A stretch of DNA of 64,000 bases, taken from the NCBI RefSeq assembly GCF_014839805.1, contig NC_051124.1:4278001-4342000 (forward strand), read 5' to 3'. Numbering within the stretch: the stretch's first letter is position 1; each line of letters begins with the position of its first letter. Positions 52,301 to 61,824 of this stretch are shown piece by piece. This DNA is from Manduca sexta. Lineage: Eukaryota > Arthropoda > Insecta > Lepidoptera > Sphingidae. The position numbers were made by a program, and so were the translations under genes. A model generated the notes under the pieces. That model was not told the DNA's origin and did no database searches. It worked only from the letters and a program-made list of their open reading frames with translations.

Positions 52301-54712
52301 TTTACGGATGAGAAAATTTTTACAATTGAGCAACATTTTAACAAACAAAATGACCGTATTTATGCTCAAAGCTCTAAGGAAGCTTCCCAATTAGTCGACA
52401 GAGTGCAACGTGGACATTATCCGACTTCAGTGATGGTTTGGTGGGGTGTTAGCTATGAAGGAGTGACTGAGCCATATTTTTGTGAAAAAGGTATCAAAAC
52501 ATCGGCACAAGTGTATCAAGATACCATTCTTGAGAAGGTAGTTAAGCCCCTTAACATCACCATGTTCAATAACCAAGTATGGTCCTTCCAGCAAGACTCG
52601 GCGCCGGGTCATAAAGCTCGGTCCACGCAGTCTTGGTTGGAATCGAACGTTTCGGACTTCATCAGAGCTGAAGACTGGCCGTCGTCTAGTCCCGATCTTA
52701 ATCCGCTGGATTATGATTTGTGGTCAGTTTTAGAGAGTACAGCTTGCTCTAAACGCCATGATAATTTGAGTCCCTAAAACAATCTATACGATTGGCAGTG
52801 AAGAATTTTCCCATGGAAAGAGTGCGTGCTTCTATTGATAACTGGCCTCATCGTTTAAAAGGACTGTATTGCAGCCAATGGAGACCACTTCGAATTAGCT
52901 TTTTATATTTTTAATTGTTTTATATTTATGTATTAAACTGACACACTGTAAAAGTAATAAATGTTATTTGCAGTTAACAATTTTCTTTTTTCTTTATTAC
53001 AATATTTATGGCAAGACTAGGTATATTTAGACGTCAGTACACTTATCAGGTGCACTGAAGTACTTGGCCGTGTCCGTATATCGTCTAACATTTTAAATTA
53101 TTTGTTTAGAATAACTTTATAATAGTCTAATTAAAATGTCGAAAAATAATTATATATTTTTTCCAGACGGATGCAGCCATGTTCGAGCATGGCGCTTGTA
53201 CGCAGAGTCTCTGTCGAATCCCCTGGGTTTCCCAGCCACTCTTTGCAGAGACTGGAAATCCGCCACCGCGCGATGCAGGTTTCAGATCAACGGATACATG
53301 GGAGTCAGAGCTGGTTACCCGTTAGTATCAATTGGATACATATCTGGTGATGTGCATCATCTTATTATGTCTTCTTTTAAAACCGACTTCAAAGAAGGAA
53401 GGTTAGCTTACCTAGCAATTTAAATTGGACACAAACTAAAAAAAATATTTAATATACATATATTCGTAAAAACACGAATTGTACATAAGATTCTAACGTT
53501 TATGTGTGTAAAGTTTAATTATTGTTTGGGGTCAGTCTTTCTTTTATTAAAAAGATTTTTATATTACCACAATGAAGAATGCTTAAAATCTTGACGATAT
53601 ATTTATCAGTACCGATTAATTGCTAAAGTTGGAATCAAGTCTAAATAGAGCAACAAAACAATATTTATGAAGAATATATCACTTGCATAATATATTTGCT
53701 TACGCAAATCCAAGAATCTTTCAATAATGTGTATATTTATTTCCAAAGATGCGATAATAAATCAAACAAGATCCAACTTTGTACCATAACAATCCTATCA
53801 ACTATCCAGTGGGAGACACAATGGCCATTCGGTCTTCTGTCGCGCTCGACTGCTCGCGCAGATTGGAGTCGATAGGTCACGCAATGTTGGTTTGTCAATA
53901 TTTGCAGTAAGTTTAGCAAAGAGGTAGCCAACGGGTTCGAACTTCGAGATATAGTAGATATTGGGTTATATAGAGTATAGACAGCTTACTGAAAGGGATA
54001 CAAGTGAATGATAAGTTAGCATGATGGTAAACGTCATGATAGCCCATAAATAGTAGAAACTTTGAATAAAACGACGTTCATTGCGTCTCACTTTGAAATT
54101 CTCTATTATTTTGAGACATTCGAATATTAAAATAAGACTATTTTGCAGATTTTATCGCGGTTTTTATTTCACGGGCCCCGTGACCACAAACGCTGCAAAG
54201 TCTTCGAAACGTCGCGTCGGGAGAAAAATATAATATAAAACCGCGATAAAATCCGCAAAATAGTTTTATTTTAATGTCTAACATTCGCGGAAACATGAGA
54301 AATCATTTGAATCTTGCACAAACTGGACATAAGAATACTTATAGATTGTTGCTTGGCGCCAGATATACTAATAGCACTAAATACCCACGTGATGGTATTT
54401 CTAAACATCTTTACTAATATTCGCATTAAAAAAGGTAAGGTAGTTCCATTCAGATGATTGGCTACCTCGTGTTTCTTCATTGTGTTGGCTGTTAAATAAA
54501 ACTATTTAGTCTTAGCGATAAAAGAATAGCTATAGTCATTGTTACTTGCCTATTTGCCCATTTACCGTCTGGACTCCAGCGGTTGCCAACGCGAGGCAAA
54601 AATAAAATAGTGTGTAATAATTTTAACGTATATTTTATATTGTTGCAGGATGTCCGGAAAAATGTACTTGGAGACTAACGAAAGTCCTCCGTTTGCCAAA
54701 AATGGACCATAG
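36010..54712 (+). CDS. Secreted pancreatic-lipase-family lipase (complete, eight exons)
   Basis: Exons: 36010-36055, 41419-41518, 42035-42183, 43613-43679, 45885-46072, 46444-46662, 53167-53320, 54649-54712. All phases fit, giving 328 residues, normal for insect neutral lipases. The N-terminus (MVLPQSACHLASFFIGIAEI) should act as a signal peptide. The nucleophile is Ser159 in GFSLG, the acid Asp186 in GLDPA, the base His261 in CSHVRA; SVDWSRL, DVVHTN and the QPGC segment are also typical. The segment between Asp and His is short, with no lid disulphide, as in insect lipases and phospholipases A1 that lack a full lid; so it may hydrolyse phospholipid or triacylglycerol. Exon 1 is 5.4 kb upstream, inside a - strand gene's intron; intron 6 (6.5 kb) is full of repeats. 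The gene ends 0.7 kb from the convergent malate-dehydrogenase-like gene. Confidence 0.88.
37578..37671 (+). repeat. RTE-type LINE 3' tail
   Basis: Contains cgctggatgcggatcgcttcc, ggggaggcccatattcagaagtggacatcgtgcagc and a tgatgatgat end. These are hallmarks of 3' ends of lepidopteran RTE-like LINEs. A second copy is at 51561-51672. Confidence 0.7.
38805..38993 (+). repeat. Family D repeat
   Basis: Opens aatagcttttgcctgcggct and continues ccccgtgaaaaagtttttctgg, tggtataaaaagtaccctgtag and aaaaaaatcaaaatcggtttagtagttcc, ending in cttcatctttatatattagtatagata. It is one of the better-preserved copies in the window, in lipase intron 1. Confidence 0.75.
39141..39448. repeat. MITE-like element with long inverted ends (copy 1)
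   Basis: The left end (39145-39195: ttaaaataagactattatgc, then ggactttatcgcggttttta) is repeated inverted at about 39390-39448 (aaccgcggtaaaatagttta, then aatataacattcgcg). An 'attcgaaacgtcgg-agaaaa' motif lies just inside the right arm. All of this is shared with the compact copy at 54120-54290. The interior here is longer (about 190 bp). Confidence 0.7.
40415..40475 (-). repeat. SINE family B fragment, antisense
   Basis: The string tttcctcaccatgttttgttcgccgttaaggc is the reverse complement of the family B centre (gctttaacggtgaaggaaaacatcgtgagg at about 47871). Confidence 0.55.
40795..40925 (+). repeat. Degraded repeat block ('gatcgcgctaatctcaggaactattcggcc')
   Basis: Reads agagtttgtttgtttgatcgcgctaatctcaggaactattcggcctaaatgaaaaattttttt. 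This resembles the 3' halves of common lepidopteran repeats ('atctcaggaactac..gtccgatttgaaaaattc'). No second copy is seen in the window, so the call rests on recognition alone. Confidence 0.4.
41555..41782 (+). repeat. Interspersed repeat, family C
   Basis: Runs cacctgacggtgagtgaagtagggtgcaatagaatgtcgactcaag through acaccttgtgtacggtggttgctatctggacggatataaaatatattctaccgtcagcag. The last 70 bases match the window start (48-126). It lies immediately 3' of lipase exon 2. Confidence 0.7.
42740..42990 (+). repeat. Interspersed repeat ('gagacgagcttgccgttcgcctgatggtaagcgatacgaccgccc') with nested short inverted repeat
   Basis: A poly-T run is followed by cgagacgagcttgccgttcgcctgatggtaagcgat, cgaccgcccataaacagtagaaacacc and tccactgcgctcgcc, a block common in lepidopteran introns. 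A partial relative is at 54020-54060 (gatggtaaacgtcatgatagcccataaatagtagaaac). Its end holds a small near-perfect hairpin: 'agtagttacactggctataatgttgtagccagtgtaactact' (about 42921-42962). Confidence 0.65.
43562..43580. repeat. (CATA)n microsatellite
   Basis: Nearly five perfect CATA units (19 bases) just upstream of lipase exon 4. Confidence 0.9.
43719..43980 (+). repeat. tRNA-derived SINE, family A (fullest copy)
   Basis: About 260 bp. The tRNA-like head keeps an A-box-like TGGCGTAGTTG and a perfect B box (aGGTTCGAATCCt). The body follows: gtgatatttggtttttctgc, tctggaatttgtgcccgatatggcgatagg, atcacatcatgggacggaacgcacttggcgaaaagtgggtgcc and ccttcggggataaatgcgtgatg. Other copies are at 21283 and 29393. 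It was inserted about 40 bp after lipase exon 4. Confidence 0.85.
46220..46430 (+). repeat. Family D repeat, degraded
   Basis: Retains 'aggtgttgctccggtttttggc', 'acctgaaaagcttatcctggtataaag', 'cagcggttt' and a terminal 'aactttcgcatctataatataagtaagatt', the usual 3' end of this family, directly before lipase exon 6. Confidence 0.55.
47745..48068 (+). repeat. tRNA-derived SINE, family B (fullest copy)
   Basis: The head 'gcagcggcgttagtctagttggttatgg..gcagattcaaaac' recalls a tRNA A/B box arrangement. The body has tatgtgtgtattctttgtga, cttgctttaacggtgaaggaaaacatcgtgagg, atacctgcatacctgaaaagtt and caatccgcactaggcc, ending in agcagtgggccagtatgtaatacagggctgata. It lies in lipase intron 6. Confidence 0.8.
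51561..51672 (+). repeat. RTE-type LINE 3' tail with (GAT)6 end
   Basis: ggtggacgctggatgaggagagcggaggaccgaacagcttggcgcgc, then ggcaggcctatgttcagcagtggacagctgtaggct and a (gat)6 run (51655-51672). Same tail type as 37578-37671. It ends 47 bp before the maT element. Confidence 0.8.
51720..53017 (+). mobile_element. maT-type (DD37D) Tc1/mariner transposon, about 1.3 kb, with TIRs and TA target duplication
   Basis: The left end gtctggccataaatactgtt and the inverted right end gtcttgccataaatattgta are flanked by TA at 51718-51719 and 53018-53019. Inside is one + strand transposase reading region from 51858 to a final TAA at 52912-52914, broken by two single-base losses (see the separate entry). 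The element lies in lipase intron 6 in the same orientation as the gene, and looks defective because of those breaks. Confidence 0.88.
51858..52914 (+). pseudogene. Transposase of the maT element, two frameshifts
   Basis: The N-terminal frame (MVWGDKENRIAVIALHKVG) carries the helix-turn-helix DNA-binding part. Around 52020-52030 the frame shifts (one base short) into the frame carrying the linker and catalytic core: FTDEK (first Asp), QQDSAPGHKA (second Asp), then SSPDLNPLDYDLW (third Asp). Thirty-seven residues separate the second and third Asp, the spacing of the maT (DD37D) group rather than Tc1 (DD34E) or classic mariner (DD34D). A second one-base loss near 52768-52772 stops the frame early at 52777; the remaining C-terminus is recognisable in the other frame to 52914. 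With two lesions the gene is unlikely to be active. Confidence 0.85.
54120..54290. repeat. Palindromic MITE, about 170 bp (copy 2)
   Basis: The left arm 54122-54167 (gaatattaaaataagactat, then tttatcgcggtttttat) and the right arm 54232-54288 (ataaaaccgcgataaaatcc, then ttagacattcgc) are inverted repeats around a short GC-rich centre with cttcgaaacgtcgcgtcggg. The arms and the centre motif recur at 39141-39448. It lies in lipase intron 7. Confidence 0.8.
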
Positions 54713-54784
54713 GTATTAATTTTACAATGTTAGAAAATTGTTGTAGGATTGTTGTGATAATAATGTTACCGATTTCAGAATAAA

Positions 54785-55395
54785 ACGAGTCAGATATAAT
54801 AAACATTTTATTTTTGAATTTTATTCAATTTTTTTTTGTTTTTACATTTCACTGACAGCAACATTAGTTTTTTTTATTAATTAAACTTTAAGATGCAAAC
54901 TATTTAGAATCTTAGTGAGATTAAACTAAATTATTATTTTACTGAACAACTGTACTACGGAATCAACTCGTTTATTAGAGAACACCGATCGTTATTTTTT
55001 GAAAAGGTACACTTATTTCTCTAATGACGAAGCAAAAACGTAGGCATACCTTTTTCATTGAACACGGCCCTATCTTTTCAACGTTTAAACGTCGAGTAAT
55101 ATCACGCGCGAAATGAACAGTAGGCGCGGCGAAGATTAATTATACGCAGCAAAACGGACTGTATTGCCTACAAAACTTCCAATACCTAACAGCAGACTAG
55201 TACTTCTTCCAACCTCAACGGAAGAAATTTCGGAACGGATTTTGGAAATACGGCACCACTCATATTAGCGAGGTTTCTAAACGCACTTGATCTCAGCAAA
55301 GACTGAATCATAAATGTCCATGATCTTTAGTTCGTATTCCATTATTCAGTTAAGTAAGTTCAGTATGATGCTTCCAGCCTAATTAGTCAATATCT
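54785..55395. other. Convergent intergenic region, lipase / malate-dehydrogenase-like gene
   Basis: About 0.6 kb between the two convergent stops. AATAAA at 54779-54784 and again near 54798 would serve the lipase. I see no gene here; the stretch holds both 3' UTRs. Confidence 0.55.
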
Positions 55396-55654
55396 TCATG
55401 TCAGATGCACAGCACAGTCATCCAAATGATGATAATGCCGTGGAATGTGGAAATTCTTCACCATACCCATCCGACATCTCTCGCACTCCTGCATCATTAG
55501 CTCATCGTACCAACTATGGGCCAGGTTCACGTTGTACTGAATGTGTTCAAAGGCTGTATCAAGGAGGTCCAATTCAAGCATGTTCAACCTTTCGGGTAGG
55601 TCGAACTTCCGGCATATTCCGTGGTTGTTTAGTAGCGTCTCTATGGCGAGGTAT
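55396..55654 (-). CDS. Alternative last exon of the malate-dehydrogenase-like gene (distal)
   Basis: Acceptor ggTTAG| at 55656-55655, then 86 codons to TGA (55398-55396). It enters in the same phase as exon 56366-56117 (one base completing an Arg codon, then Tyr). The two exons are homologous: RY.A near the start, an N/HGI..K segment, LP, WYD in the middle and DDCA near the C-terminus. It carries extra cysteines (CERC) and a His-rich stretch (HIPRHYHH). No other dehydrogenase exons lie between the two, so it is best read as a mutually exclusive terminal exon of the same gene, or the remnant of a duplicated copy. It is open, with no stop or frameshift. Confidence 0.65.
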
Positions 55655-56116
55655 CTAACCAAAACAAAACAAACTATTAAAATTGACTATGAAAATTGAA
55701 CTATATATTGAGATAAAGTGCTGAATACATTGACATGTATGATACTTTCAATATTTTTCTACAAAAAGAAAGCTATTGACAGTGTAAATGCTGTTTTATA
55801 TTCTTCCTTTGGTAACATGACATAACTTACAATTCAGCAATTTTACAAAATACAACGTTGAATTTCTATAAGCTGTATGTCAGTTTCAATTTATAACGCA
55901 ATATTGTTCGCTGCAATAAGCCCGGGATTTAGGGCTTGACTGACCTATTAAGTCAGTATACGACCTCATATGCTACGACACGTGACAGTTGAAAGAGTAA
56001 AACCATGCTTTGTGAAATATTAACATTTTAATCACGAAAACAAAAATAAAACAGATTGGCACTTTAAAATTTTAAACATCACTGAAAAGGACAATAAATT
56101 TATTACACCAACAGAT

Positions 56117-57665
56117 TCACATATTGATGTAGGCGCAATCATCAAATCTCTGACTGGCTTGGGGCGTGAAGAAATGCATCTGACAAGCCTCGAGCCTGTT
56201 CGAAGAGCTGCAATACTTGTCATACCAGCCTTCAACTATCTTTAGTTTGACACAAAGTTCGCATAAAGCGACGTCTACTTGCTTAATTTCCCACTCTGTC
56301 ATCTTCGGTAGGCCTAGGTTTTTAGAGATCCCATTGCCATCAATCTCCACTGTGTTTGCTATGTATCTGCAGCAAAATACCTTGTTGTACTCTTCAGTTT
56401 AATGTTGATTTTGCACTAAGTACTCACAAAAATGTAATATTTAACTTGTTATTTCAATTCGCGTAGTTTGAGATTTTCTCTAGGAGGAGTAGATGGCCGG
56501 ACCAAAAAAAGCTCCACAAATTCAACGTAAGACATGTACCACTAGAGACGTCTGTAAGCGTATGGCCTTTTCTAGGGTGGGCAAAGACGTTTTAGGGTGA
56601 GCCCTAGACTCCTAGCTACACTCATAGTTATTTCTTAATTTTAAGTGGACGTGGATGATAATAAAAAATATTGAACATACACAATCGGTTCAATTATCGT
56701 TAAGCCAGTTCTTTTTATTGCTGAATACGTTTGTATTTATATTACATGTATAATAAGTAAAAGTATAAGTAATGTATAGATCGATGTAAAAGCCATTTAT
56801 GCTCGTTCATTATTAACACACAAGTAATTTATACAGTTTAAATTAACATATAATGTAATCATGTCTCCATAAAATAAGTACCACAAAGGTTTTGCAATCT
56901 CCCATTTAACGGAAACCTAAGTAAATAAAACAACTTATATTGATAAAAGACATTCTACCTGGCAGGTGATATCACTTGACCAGCATCTGTCTCAACAAAT
57001 CCTGACACTCTTGGTATATCGTGGCAGAGTAGGGCGTGGGCTACTTTAGTGACTAGACCGGCTAAAGCATGAGCCTCACTGAGATCTGCAGCCCTCAGGC
57101 AAGCACCATCAGTTCTTGTCACCGCTGAAGGAGCGCAGCGGACGGTATCCGTCATCATTAGCGCGTTGTGCTGTGATGGAAATAAAACTCATAGATGTTG
57201 CACTTACTTTGATATTAAATTGTTTCTAGAGATTAATTACAGTAAAGAGTTGGTTAATGAATTATAACTGGATTTACTGGATTAGGCATTGGATATGTAA
57301 CTTCTTAGATTGATTTAGGGCTTCTTTCAATGCCGTGCTTTGATTTTCTAGTTCGAAGGCTAGTGATAAGTTAGTAGGTTACTTATAGGTTCTAGAAAGT
57401 AGAAAGAGTGTAATAATAACGGAGATTCTCTACTATTGATTTAGTTAGTTGAAATAAGTTATACCCTTGCAAAATCAAAGTATTCAACGGCTTTCGAAAA
57501 CAAGGGTACTAGCGATTCTCCCTCAGTGCCCCCCACTATAGGCACTCTCGTATATCGTGGTTCAAGACAAAGGGCTCTTGCTGCTAGCGTGCTTGCTCGC
57601 ATTTCAGGAACGGCCACAGAACCCAACAACTTCCGAGGATCGTACCATCCCGTTTCCTTTAGCGT
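56117..57665 (-). CDS. Malate-dehydrogenase-like protein, 3' part, catalytic residues lost
   Basis: Exons 57665-57465, 57170-56959 and 56366-56117 join in phase (220 codons plus a stop); the N-terminal NAD-binding half was not found and probably lies beyond 64000. The order follows mitochondrial MDH: YDPRKLLG (family YDP.KLFG), MRAST (RANTF, substrate Arg kept), RVPIVGGTEGESLVPL (family VPVIGGHAGKTIIPL), then TRTDGA..AADLSEAHALAG and GNGISKNLGLPKMTEWE near the end. The catalytic His is Thr (codon 57527-57525) and its partner Asp is Pro (57608-57606), so normal malate oxidation is not expected. A 30-residue extension follows the usual end. Insects carry diverged testis-expressed MDH paralogues; that this is one is inference. 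A second terminal exon lies 0.5 kb downstream (55654-55396). Confidence 0.78.
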
Positions 57666-60600
57666 CTGAGGAAGATGTTTATCTTATTATTCATAGTTGA
57701 TCTTTAGTTTGTATATTATGTAAGAAAATAAGTCCTTCGATCTGCTATTTAACATATTAAATATTAATAATAATGATTGACAACACGGTTTTGACTCTCA
57801 ATGAAACAGAAATAAACTTCCTGAAATGCTTAAATTATGTAGCTAATTTATTGCAACAACAATTACAGCATTGCGGGTTTCCTTCCATAAAGTAACGGGC
57901 ATATAATTTTTATCCGATATTTTACGCCATATTCTTTTTTTGGATTGTCAAAATATAAAGTTACAAATTTAAAGCCAGCCGTTTATGAAATTACTTTACG
58001 GGAGTTTTTATTATTTTATATTTTGTGTAATAGTTGATATCCTAGTTTAAAAATGCCGATTAATGTGAAGTAATGAGTTGGGATACATAATATTAGATAA
58101 GTATTATTTTGAAGATCAATGATTTATACATTTTCTTTTTTGCTTATATTTACGCGAATATGTGAATATTTAGTTTGCTATAGATGCTTTATGGTTACGA
58201 TTGAAAAGTGTTGTCAAAATTTAATTTAAAATATCGAAATTAAAGTTACTTATTTCAAAAACGCAAAATAATATTATACTTATTTAATTTCTGAACATTC
58301 TTTACAAATTCTGGCTCGACTCCGTATTAAGGCTACAATACAGGCATTTCCTATAATATTAACGAAGCCCAAAACAATTGTATTCACTAACAATTGTTTC
58401 AGACGTCGTGTTACTGGTCAAACTAAATTTCTTCGCGATGCTAGTGAGGCCGATAAACAAAAGTTAACTTGTTGATAAGCAGCAATCGCGTGACAAAACG
58501 CGCCTATTTACATAACTTATGATCTACGATTGCATAATGATGATGGAAACTGCCGCTATAAACTCTATCTAAAGTACTAAGCTAGTTACCGAAGATGCTG
58601 AGAGTTGAGGAAAAATTGCTTTTAAATATGAAATAAGGGCCGATGTTGCAACTGTCAGATAGAAGGTAAATTTATTGTAAACAAATTAAGAATGTCCGTC
58701 TCTGAATAAAGTCGGTACTTGAATTAAACACTTTCATTTTTTTGGGATAATTTATTTGAAGGATAACTTGTCTGATGAATTAATAATTTGCCCTAAAAGG
58801 AATAAATTTAGGTGATAATTAATAATACGCATCAACTTTTGTTCGTCATGGAGGGTTTTAGCTCAAAAGGATAAAAACGTCACGCTTGAATTCATCCATA
58901 ATATAAACCAATAATTCCAGACAGCAATTTGAATCTAGCAGCAACTCCTCAATTGTTAGAATTGAAAATGAATTGTTTCCAAATTCTGTCGACGGGCTAT
59001 AATCCTTTCTAGGCTACGTGCCGAATACGGCGCAATATTCCAAGTTTCTGTTCCCAATTCCACACGCGGTATGACAAAAAATTGCTCCGACTTTTTATCG
59101 TACGAGGCGCACATCAGATGAACGAGAACAAAAACAACAGCTAAATTTCTTGAGACGTGCCTTTACTACGTGTTTGGTTCGAGTTGGGTCCATATGTCCA
59201 TAAGATGTAAAACTAAAATGAAAGTATAATGACTCTCTCATTTATGTTTTGGGAGCTTGAGATATTTTATTAATAGAATGGTAAGCGATATAGGTCCAAA
59301 TATATCGTAATCGACCTTGCTTCGTCGTCAGCTTGACATTTTCCTTGTTCTTGTAGAACCATGTTGCCAATGCCGAATTTCAGGAATACTTAAGGCAAAC
59401 CAGAAGTTTTATGACTGACTTAAATATTGGATATCATAAGGACAGTGGTTAATAAATATTTTTTCGGGCATTAAGATTACTTTCGTATGACATTAGCAAT
59501 ACGTGGTAGGGGCGGGTATATTCGTTTGGAACATTACTCCGTTCGAGAAATGTTGACCTTCTCAAATTACCAAGATAGACAAACAGTGTCCGTGAAATGC
59601 GTCTGCGATAATAAAGGGTTTATTTGGGTTATTATCATTGGCTGGCGGCATTTTCTATTTATGTCGCCTACGACAAGGTCGGTTTGCGAAGGTATTAACT
59701 CTATAATGTACATAATACGTATGACATTTGGAAGGAATACTGGAAAATGTCACAGGGTAAAATGGATATTTGAATCGCTTTCAGTACTGCTCGAAGCTAG
59801 TGACGTTAAAAGCTCTCGGAGAAAAGCAATTACATGTTTTATGGTTGAAATAGCCGCTCTCCGCAGCAGGAGCGAATTAACAGCCCCTCTTTAATAATAG
59901 AAAGGAAAGCCGCAATCTTTATTAGTATATTTTAAACTATACATTTGCAATTCGTGACGGGACAAATAGTCACCAATTACACGGGTCGCGGAGCTCGATC
60001 GTAGTCGAAAATGTCTCGTCACACAAATCGTTACTCCTCGGAGTTACAAATGGGATCGGTGGGAGACAACGCAATTTCGACGGAGATTGTGATGCTCAGC
60101 GGCGCTCTGGGGACCTTGTGAAGTACTTGCCACTTAACTGGCTGGTCATATTTTTTATTGAAAACATGAGAGATTATCTTTCCTACTTCGTGTAAGTCGG
60201 AAAATTTACACATAATGAATCTTTTCTAACAAATTTATTGGGTGTTATGCTATATTCTCTGGCGTAGCAAAAATGCAGGCTTTAGTACACATAAGGTTTT
60301 AATGTTACATTCCTAAAAACCCTCACAAATCACTTTTTGCGCTCTAAACTCAAGTATTTTTGTTCTTTATTAGCATCCTTGTTCGTTTTCAAATCTTATA
60401 TCTCTTCTTAACTTCTTTGATTAGACTTATAATCTTACAATCTTACAATTTGTGACTGAACTGCTAATTTTAGAAAACTAAAGCCGCAGTTTTGGAGCAA
60501 ATGTCGTATTTTTAAAAGGTACCCCCTAGATTATTTATTCCTTAATCGGTAAAACTACCCGACTTCGAACTTTTATCAAACATTGCGTGTCACCGCCGAA

Positions 60601-61230
60601 CTAAACCCGCCAATTAAGAAACTAATTCAAATAAATTGTTACGCGCCGCTATCCTAGCCGATGACATCGGGCGTTTCCGGAAGTATTCGGCTGCGCGGGC
60701 AGGCTGGCAGAAGAGAAGATATGTCACGCGGCGACTATTCGATTATTATTCTCTCTGGCTGGACGTTGTCAAAAGAATGTCTAAAATTGTATTCTGTAAT
60801 TATTTTGCTAATATAATGTTTACTGTAAAAAGAGCGTTTTACATTCAGAAGTGGGATTATACAAATGATAATTTGAAGTTACATTGAATTCGAATGTGAA
60901 GAGAACTATCGGAATAAATCTGTGATGAATCATTGAATGCCAAAATTAAAATTACCAGATTCTCAGATTTTTAGTTACCATGGCAACGTCTACGTCTGTT
61001 GAAGTAAATATGTTGGGAATGCATATGGAATTGATGTCTGCACATTAGTACGATTAACGACATTCATAACAAAAACTTCGTTATGCCTGCTGCTTGGCTC
61101 ACTGGAGAGGGTGTTTTCTTAGAAACTAAATCATTGGAGACAGGAATGACTGGAGTCATGTGAAGTCAAATTAGTGGCGCAACACTTCAGGCTGACAATG
61201 CGAACGTGCGTAACTGTTTATTTTATTTAA

Positions 61231-61454
61231 TCTGATCTGTCTGTGGCCGTGAGCCTTTTGATAATATTCTATCTGCAGCCGTGACCATTTTGATCATATT
61301 CTGTCTGTAGCAATGACCATTCTGGTCATATTCTGTCTGTAACCATGAGCATTCTGATCATATTCTGTCTGTAGTCATGAGCATTCTGATCATATTCTGT
61401 CTGTGGCCATGAGCCTTCTGATCATATTCTGTCTGTAGCCATGAGCATTCTGAT
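61231..61454. repeat. 32-bp minisatellite, about seven units
   Basis: Unit catgagcattctgatcatat followed by tctgtctgtagc, repeated head to tail with point changes (gtgagcc, gtgacca, aatgacc variants). The left units are the most diverged and the middle ones almost identical. The array stops abruptly at ctgat|TA, where a MITE begins. Confidence 0.9.
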
Positions 61455-61824
61455 TAGTGTTACTAGGTCCTATTTGTTTGAAATCGGGCAACAGGTAAAA
61501 CAAATCGGGATCCAGATTGAAGGTCGAAACACAAAAAAAAAATACTGCAAATCATGCTAATGTTGGTTTTCATTGCAATTTCTGTTTTAACATCGGAATC
61601 GTAGATCACGGTACAGTCGCGTCTCTAAACAACAGAACAAAATAAAACTATACCTACAGGGCTAGTGATGTGATGTGTTGTTTATTTTTTTGATAATAAT
61701 GTCTTTTGATAAATTTATTGATTTTCGGGACATTTAATGTTCCAATCAGTCGCAAATCGGGACGCGTCTCCAGAACTCTGATAACCGGGATATTCCGCGC
61801 ACATCGAGACACCTGGTAACACTA
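61455..61824. mobile_element. TA-flanked MITE (about 370 bp) inserted in the minisatellite
   Basis: Ends tagtgttactaggt (61455-61468) and acctggtaacacta (61811-61824) are inverted with 13 of 14 matches and include a TA on each side. No open frame of note inside. After the right end the sequence 'aacatactctgtctg' resembles the minisatellite unit (catattctgtctg), suggesting insertion into the array. Probably a non-autonomous Tc1/mariner-type element. Confidence 0.65.

Noticed and set aside
60031..60213. - strand 60-codon frame as a candidate upstream exon of the MDH-like gene
   Set aside because: No NAD-binding or NPVN-type motif and no splice site in the needed phase.
61201..61460. CRISPR-like array
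   Set aside because: The units are contiguous 32-bp tandem repeats without spacers, in a eukaryotic genome; it is a minisatellite.
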